A stretch of DNA of 64,000 nucleotides, taken from assembly GCF_001077535.1 (NCBI RefSeq), contig NZ_CP011968.1, forward strand, positions 2,790,001 to 2,854,000, written 5' to 3'. The stretch is from Clostridioides difficile ATCC 9689 = DSM 1296. GTDB taxonomy: Bacteria > Bacillota > Clostridia > Peptostreptococcales > Peptostreptococcaceae. Position 1 is the stretch's first letter. Every line of letters starts with the position of its first letter. The notes below the pieces were generated by a model that was not told the origin of the DNA, did no database searches, and was given only the letters and a program-made list of their open reading frames with translations. Positions 9,346 to 17,673 of the stretch are shown here, one piece after another. The translations under genes were made by a program, and so were the position numbers.

Positions 9346-10422
9346 TTACTTAGTTTTTGAACATTTTTTCCAATATAAATATATTCCAAAGCATATTATT
9401 ACTAGAGATACAAATAAAATTCGAACAAACGTTATGATGTTATTCATAAAGTTTATTTTTTTCATATCTTGTACTGTTGGTGATTGCTCAGGATATACTA
9501 ATGTATATGGAACACCATCCTTATCTTTTTTATTAACACTCCAAGACTCAGTTAATGTTATTTTCTTTCCAATTTTAAACTTATCATCAACATTAACTTG
9601 TAAAATAATTTGTCCAGGTTTGGCTTTATTACTTAATGTTAATTTACCTTTTTGAGATATGCTCACATTATCTTGTTTTCCCATAAGAGAGTACTTAATT
9701 TTAGAATCACTTTTAAGACCTAATACTTCATACTGACTTATACTTTGACCCAATACTGGTATTTGTACTTCTTCATCGCCAATTATTTTAATATTATTTA
9801 AAAATCTTAATTTCTCTTCAGACAATAAAGATATCTTTTTTATAATAACAATATTATGTTCTTCATCAGATGGAATAAACGTAATTCCCCAACTAACAAT
9901 GTTTGAAAGCATATTTGAGTCCAGCACAACATTACTTTCCTCATTTATAAGGCTATTAAAGTTCACATAAATTTTGCCTTCAAATTCACCTGGTACTTCT
10001 ATGCATCCTTCTTTTATTTTATCTGAATATATTATATTTTTACCTTCTAAAAATACTTCACTACCTTCTTTTAATCTAAATTCAAGCATATTTTTACTTT
10101 GTATGCTTAAATTTATTCTCTGAGAACTTTTATTTTTATTTTGAATTTCAATATAAAAATTATTATACATGCTCCAATTTTCTTTTATATTTTGGTAAAT
10201 ATATAAATAACGTTCCTTATCGCTTTTAGAACTATCCGTTTCTATTCTTACACCTGTATCCTCATATGTAATCTTAGAACTTAAGTCAGTCTCTATCTTT
10301 TTAAAGGATAAATCTAAAATTTTATCACTTGTTGCTGAACTTATAAAAGTAGTATTTATAAAAAAAATAAACACCAAAATAAGATATTTTGTAGAACAAA
10401 AAAACACTTTTAAAGTCTTCAT
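9346..10422 (-). CDS. ccsB: Ccs cellulose synthase accessory protein CcsB
   Basis: A 358-residue secreted, membrane-anchored protein. The N-terminus is a signal peptide (a lysine-rich start, then a hydrophobic stretch to about residue 30). The C-terminus is a single hydrophobic helix followed by KKCSKTK. The middle looks beta-rich, including an Ig-like stretch near residues 220-300. I start it at the ATG at 10422 because AGGAGAG lies just upstream and overlaps the end of ccsA. A longer frame to 10461 has no ribosome site. By position it is the counterpart of BcsB, guiding the glucan outside the membrane. Sequence similarity to BcsB is not evident, so this role is inferred. Confidence 0.75.
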   Translation of the reverse strand: MKTLKVFFCSTKYLILVFIFFINTTFISSATSDKILDLSFKKIETDLSSKITYEDTGVRIETDSSKSDKERYLYIYQNIKENWSMYNNFYIEIQNKNKSSQRINLSIQSKNMLEFRLKEGSEVFLEGKNIIYSDKIKEGCIEVPGEFEGKIYVNFNSLINEESNVVLDSNMLSNIVSWGITFIPSDEEHNIVIIKKISLLSEEKLRFLNNIKIIGDEEVQIPVLGQSISQYEVLGLKSDSKIKYSLMGKQDNVSISQKGKLTLSNKAKPGQIILQVNVDDKFKIGKKITLTESWSVNKKDKDGVPYTLVYPEQSPTVQDMKKINFMNNIITFVRILFVSLVIICFGIYLYWKKCSKTK

Positions 10423-10432
10423 TTCATCTCTC

Positions 10433-12739
10433 CTAAATATATTCCATGGGTTCAAACTCATCTATACTTTTTTCCTTCTTTTCACTAGGCTTTGAAACAA
10501 GAATTGTCTTATTTTGTAATATCCAATCCATCATTTCATCTCTTAAAAAGAAATTTTGCATTATGCTGTCAATGTTATTTACTTTATATAAGATACCTCT
10601 TTCATCAATTTTACCCTCACACAAATCACATTCTAACACAATATTTTCATTAATTTCCAATGCTATTTCTTTAGGATAAATACTTTTATTCTCAAAATTT
10701 AATAATACATATTGATAATTAAAATTCACTATTCTTAATTTACCTGTATTTTTTATATCCATCTGAAAATTCATATTGATTCTTGGACTTCTTCGTGATA
10801 ATGTTCTAGTTTTTTCAATACGTTTTTTTACATTAATTTGCAAATCATCAAAGAAACCTAGTTGATTAGATATTGTCATTGGTAAAGTAGGTATTCTATC
10901 GTGAACAATACACATCCAATTATCTATTTCACTATCCTCAATATGTGTAATATAAGCTGCATATTTCCACTTTGAATTTACTTCCACAACATTAACAATC
11001 TTTGCTTTCATATTAGCTATATACATTTCATTTCCAGATTTTTCTCTAAACTCTACCTCAAACTCTTCTTCTGGGGAAATATATTCTGGATTTTCTAGCA
11101 AAAATGCAAACCCATTTTCTGATATATCAATTGTTTTTGAAGAAAGAACATAAGAATTTTGCTTTAACTTAAAATCAATTTCAGCAATATAACGCTCAGA
11201 CTTTCTTAACTGCTGTCTCCCTGATATAAATAATGTAGCCATAACAAGGTTAAAAAGGTTTCCAATCAACCAAAATAATACAACTGAATATGTCATTGAA
11301 CTCATTTTAAATATTGCTACAAACATTTTTAAAATTCCTATGATAGATAAGACCATGTAAATAAAATAAGGTATTCCCTGTAAAAACTTATACATTCTAT
11401 TTTCTTCTAATTTACTCTTATTTGTTACTGAAAATTTATTTTTAGATATTGCAAACGTTTCAAGTATTACTGCTGGCATTAAAGACTGAAACATTATAGT
11501 TTCATATATATTGGTCCATCTAGTATTTCTTATATTTTGAGAAAATATTTTAAGAGATAAACTACTTAAAATATACATTGGCAACCAAAATACCAATACT
11601 TGAAGTAACGTACATTTTACTACAATCACATTAAACACAGAAAATAAAATAGGTGCCATTATATATACAAAGCGTTTTATACTTGCATACCAATAAGTAA
11701 TTGAAGAAATATAACTTATTTTCTGCCAAAAACCTAAACCTCTCCTAAACAAAATATTTAGACGTCTACCAGTTTGTATACATCCACGTGCCCATCTTTC
11801 ACGTTGCTTAATAAGACTTTTTAAATCTGTCGGAGATAAACCTGATGCATGTACTTCTGGAATAGCATAACATCTATACCCCTTACTTTGAATTAAGATA
11901 CCTGTTGCAAAATCTTCTGTAATAGAATAAGTATAAAATCCATCAACTTCTTCAAGTGCTTCCCTTGAAATAACTGTATTACTACCACCATAAATTACAG
12001 AATTTGTCCTATTTCTAGCCAATTGAATGTCTCTGTAAAAATAATCTTGCTCATTTGGAATCCTTCCTTCAGAGTGCAGATTAAATTGAAACAAGTCTGG
12101 ATTATAAAAACTCTGTGGAGTTTGCACAAAACCAACCTTTTCATACTCCTCTTTTTCTCCATCTTTTTTAGCTTGCTCATTTTTCAAAAAGTATGGTACT
12201 GTAGCAATTAAAAAGTCATGCATTGGTATCATATCTGCATCAAATGTAGCAATCAAAGGGGAATTTGTATGTTGCATTGCATTATTTAAATTTCCAGCTT
12301 TTGCTCCTTCTCTTTCAGTTCTAGTTATGTAATTTACACCCATTTTTTCTGCTAGAATACACATTTCTTCACGATTTCCATCATCACATATGTATATATG
12401 TACCTTTTTCTTATCTGGATACTGCATATGAATACACCCATTTACAGTTTTTCTCACCAAATCAACAGATTCATTATATGTTGCAATGAATACATCTACA
12501 TGTGGATAAAGTTCTTCACTTATGATTGGTTTTTCAGGGTACTCAATATTTGACATACCATAATAATGCACAAACATTTCCATCATACCCATTATCTCTA
12601 CAAAAAGAAGTATTATGGCACAGATTAGGGCAAACATCCCTTCTTCTTTAGGTACTGTATAAAAAATTCTCCACAATATATATACTATATTAGTAATAAT
12701 AGTTAAAGTTATAAGTATCTTTTTTGAATTTTTCTTCAT
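10433..12739 (-). CDS. ccsA: Cellulose synthase catalytic subunit with PilZ domain
   Basis: A 768-residue membrane glycosyltransferase of family GT2. Two N-terminal hydrophobic segments (about 8-28 and 35-55) precede the catalytic domain: DD at 119-120, DAD at 167-169, TED at 274-276 and QRERW at 312-316. Further membrane segments fill 345-505. A PilZ domain follows, with RxxxR at 512-516 and DxSxxG at 538-543, both intact, so c-di-GMP is expected to activate it allosterically as in BcsA. A second RxxxR occurs at 649-653, but the matching glycine motif is lost. UDP-glucose is the expected donor and beta-1,4-glucan the product. It sits 4 nt after ccsZ. Confidence 0.93.
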   Translation of the reverse strand: MKKNSKKILITLTIITNIVYILWRIFYTVPKEEGMFALICAIILLFVEIMGMMEMFVHYYGMSNIEYPEKPIISEELYPHVDVFIATYNESVDLVRKTVNGCIHMQYPDKKKVHIYICDDGNREEMCILAEKMGVNYITRTEREGAKAGNLNNAMQHTNSPLIATFDADMIPMHDFLIATVPYFLKNEQAKKDGEKEEYEKVGFVQTPQSFYNPDLFQFNLHSEGRIPNEQDYFYRDIQLARNRTNSVIYGGSNTVISREALEEVDGFYTYSITEDFATGILIQSKGYRCYAIPEVHASGLSPTDLKSLIKQRERWARGCIQTGRRLNILFRRGLGFWQKISYISSITYWYASIKRFVYIMAPILFSVFNVIVVKCTLLQVLVFWLPMYILSSLSLKIFSQNIRNTRWTNIYETIMFQSLMPAVILETFAISKNKFSVTNKSKLEENRMYKFLQGIPYFIYMVLSIIGILKMFVAIFKMSSMTYSVVLFWLIGNLFNLVMATLFISGRQQLRKSERYIAEIDFKLKQNSYVLSSKTIDISENGFAFLLENPEYISPEEEFEVEFREKSGNEMYIANMKAKIVNVVEVNSKWKYAAYITHIEDSEIDNWMCIVHDRIPTLPMTISNQLGFFDDLQINVKKRIEKTRTLSRRSPRINMNFQMDIKNTGKLRIVNFNYQYVLLNFENKSIYPKEIALEINENIVLECDLCEGKIDERGILYKVNNIDSIMQNFFLRDEMMDWILQNKTILVSKPSEKKEKSIDEFEPMEYI

Positions 12740-12743
12740 AAAA

Positions 12744-13793
12744 TCACCTCTTTTCTATTAATGCACTTAATATTTCTCTATCCCAAGTCCCTTCAATTTG
12801 ATTGTATATACCAAATCCAGAAGCAAGCTCCCAATAAGCCCATGAAAAGTTTCGTTTTTCAGCTTCTTCTCTTACAGCTTTTACCCAAGCTCTCCTTGAA
12901 GTTTCTGGTGCTTCTTTTGTTACTCCAAATTCACCCAAGAAGATTTTTACCTTATTTTTATTTGCCCAATTTTCCACAGTATCAAACCTTTTTTTTAAAT
13001 AATCCATTTGTTCATTTGTTCCTTCCCAAGTAATATTGCTTAAGTGCTCAAATCCCTTATGATAGATATTTCCTTGAAATGCAAAATCATTTGGCTCGTA
13101 ATAGTGAAAGGAAACTACTATATTAGAATCTTTAGGAATATTTAATTCATTCAAATAATCAATTTGATAGAAATTATATGGTCCTACTATAATAGTTCTT
13201 TTAGGGTTAGTTTTTCTAATTATCTTTATTGCTTCTTCAATGTATTCGTTTAGTAACTGTGAATATAAATTTTCTTTAGGTTCATTTAATAATTCAAATA
13301 CCAATTTTTTATCATATTTTTGATACCTATTAGCTATCTGTTGCCATATTTTTAAAAACTTTTCTTTATGAACTCTTGGTTCTTTCATAATTTCTTCAAA
13401 ATGGTGTAAATCCAACACAACTATTAAGTCTTTATCCAATGCATAATCTACATATTTATCAATCTTTTTAAAAAATTCTTCATCAATTTTAAAATTATCA
13501 GAATCTGACGTATAATCAGAAAACCTTACTGGTATACGTACTGTGTCAAAACCTGCATCTTTTATATCATCAAAAAACTTATTTGACATTTTTACATCCC
13601 ACGGAAAATCCTTAGGTGATTCTAGTGCATTACCTATATTTATCCCTCGTTGCATCTTAACTGTATCACTGTTATCTCTTATTACAAGATAAAATCCAAT
13701 AAAAGATATACTTAAAAAAAACATTATAATAATACCTATTCTTTTTATATTAATCCCCCCAAACAATGTTATCTTCCATATAATATTATTCAA
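12744..13793 (-). CDS. ccsZ: GH5 endoglucanase of the cellulose operon
   Basis: The first gene of the ccs operon, predicted to trim or release nascent cellulose outside the cell. In the 349-codon frame, a positively charged N-terminus and one membrane anchor (about 18-38) precede a GH5 barrel. The acid/base glutamate is in FELLNEP (Glu 171) and the nucleophile in FLGEFG (Glu 288), with HFHYYEP-like and YWE blocks also visible. The published name is CcsZ (GH5 subfamily 25). The start is uncertain. The TTG at 13793 would almost coincide with the predicted transcript start. GGGGGG followed after 6 nt by ATA (13748) keeps the KR charges before the anchor. The ATG at 13724 would lose them. Confidence 0.9.
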   Translation of the reverse strand: MNNIIWKITLFGGINIKRIGIIIMFFLSISFIGFYLVIRDNSDTVKMQRGINIGNALESPKDFPWDVKMSNKFFDDIKDAGFDTVRIPVRFSDYTSDSDNFKIDEEFFKKIDKYVDYALDKDLIVVLDLHHFEEIMKEPRVHKEKFLKIWQQIANRYQKYDKKLVFELLNEPKENLYSQLLNEYIEEAIKIIRKTNPKRTIIVGPYNFYQIDYLNELNIPKDSNIVVSFHYYEPNDFAFQGNIYHKGFEHLSNITWEGTNEQMDYLKKRFDTVENWANKNKVKIFLGEFGVTKEAPETSRRAWVKAVREEAEKRNFSWAYWELASGFGIYNQIEGTWDREILSALIEKR

Positions 13794-13798
13794 TCCCT

Positions 13799-13807
13799 AT
13801 TATAGCA
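13799..13807 (-). promoter_or_regulatory. Extended -10 promoter of the ccs operon
   Basis: On the minus strand the sequence reads TGCTATAAT, an extended -10 with a consensus hexamer. The -35 region 17 nt upstream is weak. Transcription would begin near 13792, leaving a leader of only about 45-70 nt. No c-di-GMP riboswitch fits there, so second-messenger control would act on CcsA itself. Confidence 0.6.
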
Positions 13808-13902
13808 AATTAAAGTACATCATGTTATATATAATTATTGTCATTTATAAACTTTATAGCGTTTATAGTTAGTTTTAAAACATTGAATACAACTAAAAAA
13901 CT

Positions 13903-14019
13903 AAAGGGCTGTCTTAGAATAGAAATAATCCTATTTTTCATTGTTGAAACAATGAAACTATATTGATTTCATACAAAAAGAGTGCCTCATGAACTAAAAA
14001 GTTCATTTTGAGACACTCT
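13903..14019 (+). mobile_element. MITE-like element, copy A
   Basis: A roughly 117-bp segment that matches, in reverse orientation, the segment at 32227-32347. Shared tracts include ATTGATTTCATACAAAAA-like and CTCATGAACTAAAAAGTTCA. The ends are inverted repeats of the form TGTCTCAAAAT, decayed to TGTCTTAGAAT at the left end of this copy. It encodes nothing. Copies in two unrelated spacers suggest a small non-autonomous element. Confidence 0.7.
13979..14019 (-). terminator. Terminator for the DUF4091 gene, formed by MITE end
   Basis: On the minus strand AGAGTGTCTCAAAATGAACT pairs with AGTTCATGAGGCACTCT, with a short interior mismatch, and is followed by TTTTTG. It lies 9 nt after the stop codon of the DUF4091 gene and insulates the ccs operon. 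Confidence 0.8.
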
Positions 14020-14027
14020 TATATTTT

Positions 14028-15776
14028 TTATACTCTGTCTAACAACTCTAATACATATTTTTTAACTTTATCATATCCCCAATTATCAAGTGAATATCCT
14101 AGTTCTATGTCACCAAAACCTTTAATTTCAGCATTTTCTTTTTTATTTAATAATTCTTGCATAAGCTCAACTTCTATATACTCTCTTCCCTTTTCTTTTT
14201 CTAACATTGTAAATAACTCAAAGTCCTGTATTCCAAATCTTAAATTCTCCATTCTGACACTTCTAACTGGCTTTAAATCTTTTCCAGGATAAACAAAGAA
14301 CATATCTCCAGCTTTCCAAATAGGGAATTTGTAACTTGAATCTTTCCAAGGGTCTTCTGTCCATAAATTATAGTCCCATCTTAAAAATCCATCAAGACCA
14401 AAGTAATAAGTATACCATCCTATTATTCTATTTTCTACAAAAGGAGAACTTAAAAAACTATTTGGTTTCTCTGGAAAACAGCATACAAACCAAGTCAATA
14501 TCCCACCCTTGTCATTGATTTTTTTCTTAAGACTTTCTATATCTTTATAATTTTGTATAGTAAGTTTTAAATTTATTGACATATCATCAATTTCATCTTT
14601 AGCTCTGTCTAAAAAGTTTTGGTCGTGAGTTGCTGATTTATATTTAACTTGATGAGTACCTACAGTAGAATTTATAAATTCTATACACTCTTTGACTACT
14701 TCTGGATTATTTGGTTCATCAGCTATAATCCTTACTCTGTCCCATAATCCACACTCTATTAAATGATTTAATACTAATCCTATATATTCTTTTAAATCAT
14801 TTGTATTGTTTATAAATTTAAATACTTTATCCTTTTCATCAAAATATCTTACTCTTATAGGGTCCTTATAACCTTCTACAGGATTTCCAAACTCACCAGC
14901 ACACCAATTACCTAATAGACCAAATAAATCTATCTCCTTAGCCATTTTATACTTATCAGCTATGCCTATATACCTATCCATACTCTCAAAGTTACATTTA
15001 ATCTTTCCATCCAATCCTTTTGATACACTTACCATGTTATATTCATATAAGTTTGATGGATTTTTATAAACTTTATAACAACTTTGCCCTGCCCATGGAT
15101 AATCTGAAACTATAACTGTTGCAACTTTTTCTCCTAAAGATGCTAATTCTTTTAAATAGTTATCGACTATTTCAAAATGTATATCAGACCATAACTCAAC
15201 TTTATACATTCTAGCTAAACAACTTGGATGTTGCCATAAATCTAAAAAGAACTTGCTTTCATCTAAAGGCTTTAGCACAACATTTCTTACTTTTACAGGA
15301 ACATCAATTGTACAAACTTTTTCTTCGTCTTCATATCCAAAGCTTTTAAATATATCAATACCTATATCAAGGTTATTTTCTTCAAAATCTTCTGGTACTT
15401 GACCTTCAATCCAAAATGTTTGAGGCAAATATTGCTCTACTAACACATCTTTATCCCTTAAAATAGCATCATTCACAAATGCCTTTGTATCATCTTGAAC
15501 ATATCCTAATATATTTATACTAAAATTATTTTCTAAACTATTAGGCACATTTAATGCTAACCTTACTCTATTTCCTAGGCCTTTCCATGATATAGCACTG
15601 CTTTTATCAATTGTACAATTAAATTCTTCTGTTGCTTTTAACATAATTTGAAATGCAAATTTTTCACCTTTAGCTACTACAATATCCAAATCCTTATCTT
15701 TCCAAGTTTCAGCTTCTATAACTGAATATTTATTGTGTTTGAATGTGCAATCTTTCAGTACATATGAAATTTCCAT
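14028..15776 (-). CDS. DUF4091 / GH123-like putative glycoside hydrolase (cytoplasmic)
   Basis: A 582-residue protein with no signal peptide, so it is cytoplasmic. An N-terminal beta-rich region (1-170) leads to a barrel-like part. An adjacent Asp-Glu pair in IIADEPN (Asp 353, Glu 354) is placed like the catalytic pair of GH123 beta-N-acetylgalactosaminidases. The C-terminal third, with GWYTYYFGLDGFLRW and NLWTEDPW, matches the DUF4091 domain as I recall it. Start ATG has GGAGGA upstream. It is the last gene of an ABC-importer operon, so it should act on the imported glycan or glycoside. The actual substrate is unknown, and the GH123 parallel is inference. Confidence 0.75.
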   Translation of the reverse strand: MEISYVLKDCTFKHNKYSVIEAETWKDKDLDIVVAKGEKFAFQIMLKATEEFNCTIDKSSAISWKGLGNRVRLALNVPNSLENNFSINILGYVQDDTKAFVNDAILRDKDVLVEQYLPQTFWIEGQVPEDFEENNLDIGIDIFKSFGYEDEEKVCTIDVPVKVRNVVLKPLDESKFFLDLWQHPSCLARMYKVELWSDIHFEIVDNYLKELASLGEKVATVIVSDYPWAGQSCYKVYKNPSNLYEYNMVSVSKGLDGKIKCNFESMDRYIGIADKYKMAKEIDLFGLLGNWCAGEFGNPVEGYKDPIRVRYFDEKDKVFKFINNTNDLKEYIGLVLNHLIECGLWDRVRIIADEPNNPEVVKECIEFINSTVGTHQVKYKSATHDQNFLDRAKDEIDDMSINLKLTIQNYKDIESLKKKINDKGGILTWFVCCFPEKPNSFLSSPFVENRIIGWYTYYFGLDGFLRWDYNLWTEDPWKDSSYKFPIWKAGDMFFVYPGKDLKPVRSVRMENLRFGIQDFELFTMLEKEKGREYIEVELMQELLNKKENAEIKGFGDIELGYSLDNWGYDKVKKYVLELLDRV

Positions 15777-15833
15777 AGTTTAAATTCCTCCATATTTATA
15801 TAAGTTTCTTTATATATTATTAAATTAGACTAT

Positions 15834-16643
15834 TTAACCTTTTATACCAGACAAAGACACACCTTCAACAAATTTACTCTGCAAAATCAAATAGAAAATA
15901 AATGGCGGTAAAAATGTTATTGTAGCCCCTGCCATCATCTGTCCATAATTAGTTATCTGGAATGTCTTAAGAGTAGATAATCCAACTGTTAATGTTCTCA
16001 TTGCATCTTTAGTTGTAGCTATAAGAGGCCACATAAACTCGTTCCATGCTCCCATAAAAGTAAATATTGCTAGTGTAATTAATGCTGGTTTAATTAAAGG
16101 CAACACTATTTGTATTAAAATTCTAAAATCCGAGCAACCATCTATCTTTGCTGATTCTAATAACTCTTTTGGTACTCCTAAAATAGCTTGTCTCATTATA
16201 AATACGCCAAATGCAGTTGGTATTGGCATAATAAGTGCAAGATAACTATTTATCCATCCTAAGTGTTTCATTATTATATATAGTGGTATCATTGTAACTT
16301 GGGAAGGTATAATTAAAGTCATTATCATAAATAAAAATAACTTATCACTACCTTTAAAATCCATCTTCGCAAAAGAATATCCTGCTAATGTACTAAATAC
16401 TAAATTTAATAATACACCTGAAAAAGATACTATTGCTGTATTAAAAAAATATTGTGCAAATCCTTTTTTAGTAAAAATATCTATATAGTTTTGAAGGGTT
16501 ACTGTTGAAAAAGATATATCCAAACTATATGAGTTATATGTTATCTTCAATGATATTATCAACATGTATATAAAAGGTACCAAACTTGCACACGCTATAA
16601 ATAAAAGTAAACCATCACTTAATAATCTTCTTGCTGTTTTCAT
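15834..16643 (-). CDS. Carbohydrate ABC transporter permease (MalG/UgpE type)
   Basis: A 269-residue inner-membrane permease with six hydrophobic segments. The conserved EAA loop, which contacts the ATPase, reads ELLESAKIDGCSDFRILIQI around residues 160-180. The C-terminus ends GISLSGIKG-like (VSLSGIKG), typical of the MalG/UgpE/LacG branch. It forms a heterodimer with the permease encoded 15 nt upstream. No ATP-binding subunit is encoded nearby, so a shared MsmK-type ATPase elsewhere is likely. Confidence 0.9.
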   Translation of the reverse strand: MKTARRLLSDGLLLFIACASLVPFIYMLIISLKITYNSYSLDISFSTVTLQNYIDIFTKKGFAQYFFNTAIVSFSGVLLNLVFSTLAGYSFAKMDFKGSDKLFLFMIMTLIIPSQVTMIPLYIIMKHLGWINSYLALIMPIPTAFGVFIMRQAILGVPKELLESAKIDGCSDFRILIQIVLPLIKPALITLAIFTFMGAWNEFMWPLIATTKDAMRTLTVGLSTLKTFQITNYGQMMAGATITFLPPFIFYLILQSKFVEGVSLSGIKG

Positions 16644-16658
16644 ATTATACCTACCTTT

Positions 16659-17576
16659 CTAAAAATCTGAATTGTCTCGTCTTACAAGCTTATTTTGTAA
16701 AATCGAAACTACTGCTATTAACAAAAATAATACGTTTGCTACAGTCATTGCATATCCAGAATTAAAGTTTTTAAAGTTTAAGTTAAATGCATGCATAACT
16801 ATACTCATAGTAGATATACCTGGACCTCCACCTGTCACAGTATAAATTAAGTCAAATACTTGTAATGACCATATCGACCCTAAAAATACAACCATTATTG
16901 TAGTTGGTTTTAATAAAGGTACAGTTATTTTTATAAATTCTTGAAGTTTTGTAGCCCCATCAACCTTCGCTACTTCATAGCAGTGTTTTGGTAAATTCAT
17001 TATAGCTGAAATATAAATTACCATGAAATACCCTATATTTTTCCACATAGATATAAACATAAGTGTAGGTAATGCTGTCTTACTATCTCCTAAAAGTTTA
17101 GATGATTCTATTCCAAAGGCACCTAATACCTGATATATAATAGAACCTTCTCCATTCAATAAAGCCCTCCATACCATACCTATCAAAACCATAGATGATA
17201 ATACTGGTATAAATATAGCACCTTTAGCAAATGAAGCTATTTTACTATTTCCTTTTCCTGTAATCCAAACAGCCAAAATCAATGATAATATAGTTTGGCA
17301 AGGTACTACAACAACAGTAAATTTAATAGTATTTATAATAGATACTTTTAATGTTTCATCTGTAAATAATTTTTTATAATTTTCTAAACCTATAAAAGTA
17401 GCTGGACTAATAATATTATACTTTGTAAAACTAAAGTATATTGACATTATTATTGGTATCACATAAAACGCCACTAAAATTATTCCCAATGGCAATATAT
17501 ACATATATGGTTTAATATTTAATTTTGTTTTTTTTCTTTTTGAATTTTCTTCAAACTCTCTAACTAAGTTTTCCAT
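16659..17576 (-). CDS. Carbohydrate ABC transporter permease (MalF/UgpA type)
   Basis: A 305-residue permease. After a charged N-terminus (residues 1-22, rich in K and R) come six hydrophobic segments and an EAA loop, HCYEVAKVDGATKLQEFIKI, near residues 195-215. TGGGPG further on is typical of UgpA/LacF-like subunits. It is cotranscribed with the partner permease and the lipoprotein receptor. Confidence 0.9.
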   Translation of the reverse strand: MENLVREFEENSKRKKTKLNIKPYMYILPLGIILVAFYVIPIIMSIYFSFTKYNIISPATFIGLENYKKLFTDETLKVSIINTIKFTVVVVPCQTILSLILAVWITGKGNSKIASFAKGAIFIPVLSSMVLIGMVWRALLNGEGSIIYQVLGAFGIESSKLLGDSKTALPTLMFISMWKNIGYFMVIYISAIMNLPKHCYEVAKVDGATKLQEFIKITVPLLKPTTIMVVFLGSIWSLQVFDLIYTVTGGGPGISTMSIVMHAFNLNFKNFNSGYAMTVANVLFLLIAVVSILQNKLVRRDNSDF

Positions 17577-17673
17577 TTTATCCTCTCCAATATAAATATT
17601 AGCATTGTATTTATAAATACAATGCTAATTTTAATCTGTAAAGTCCTTTACAACATATTACAGCTTTAAACTT

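Noticed and set aside
12500-13033. Leucine-rich plus-strand frames opposite ccsA and ccsZ
   Set aside because: Antisense shadows of glycosyltransferase and GH5 genes with verified catalytic motifs.
13794-13902. c-di-GMP riboswitch upstream of ccsZ
   Set aside because: No conserved GEMM core or paired stems, and the predicted leader is shorter than such a riboswitch.
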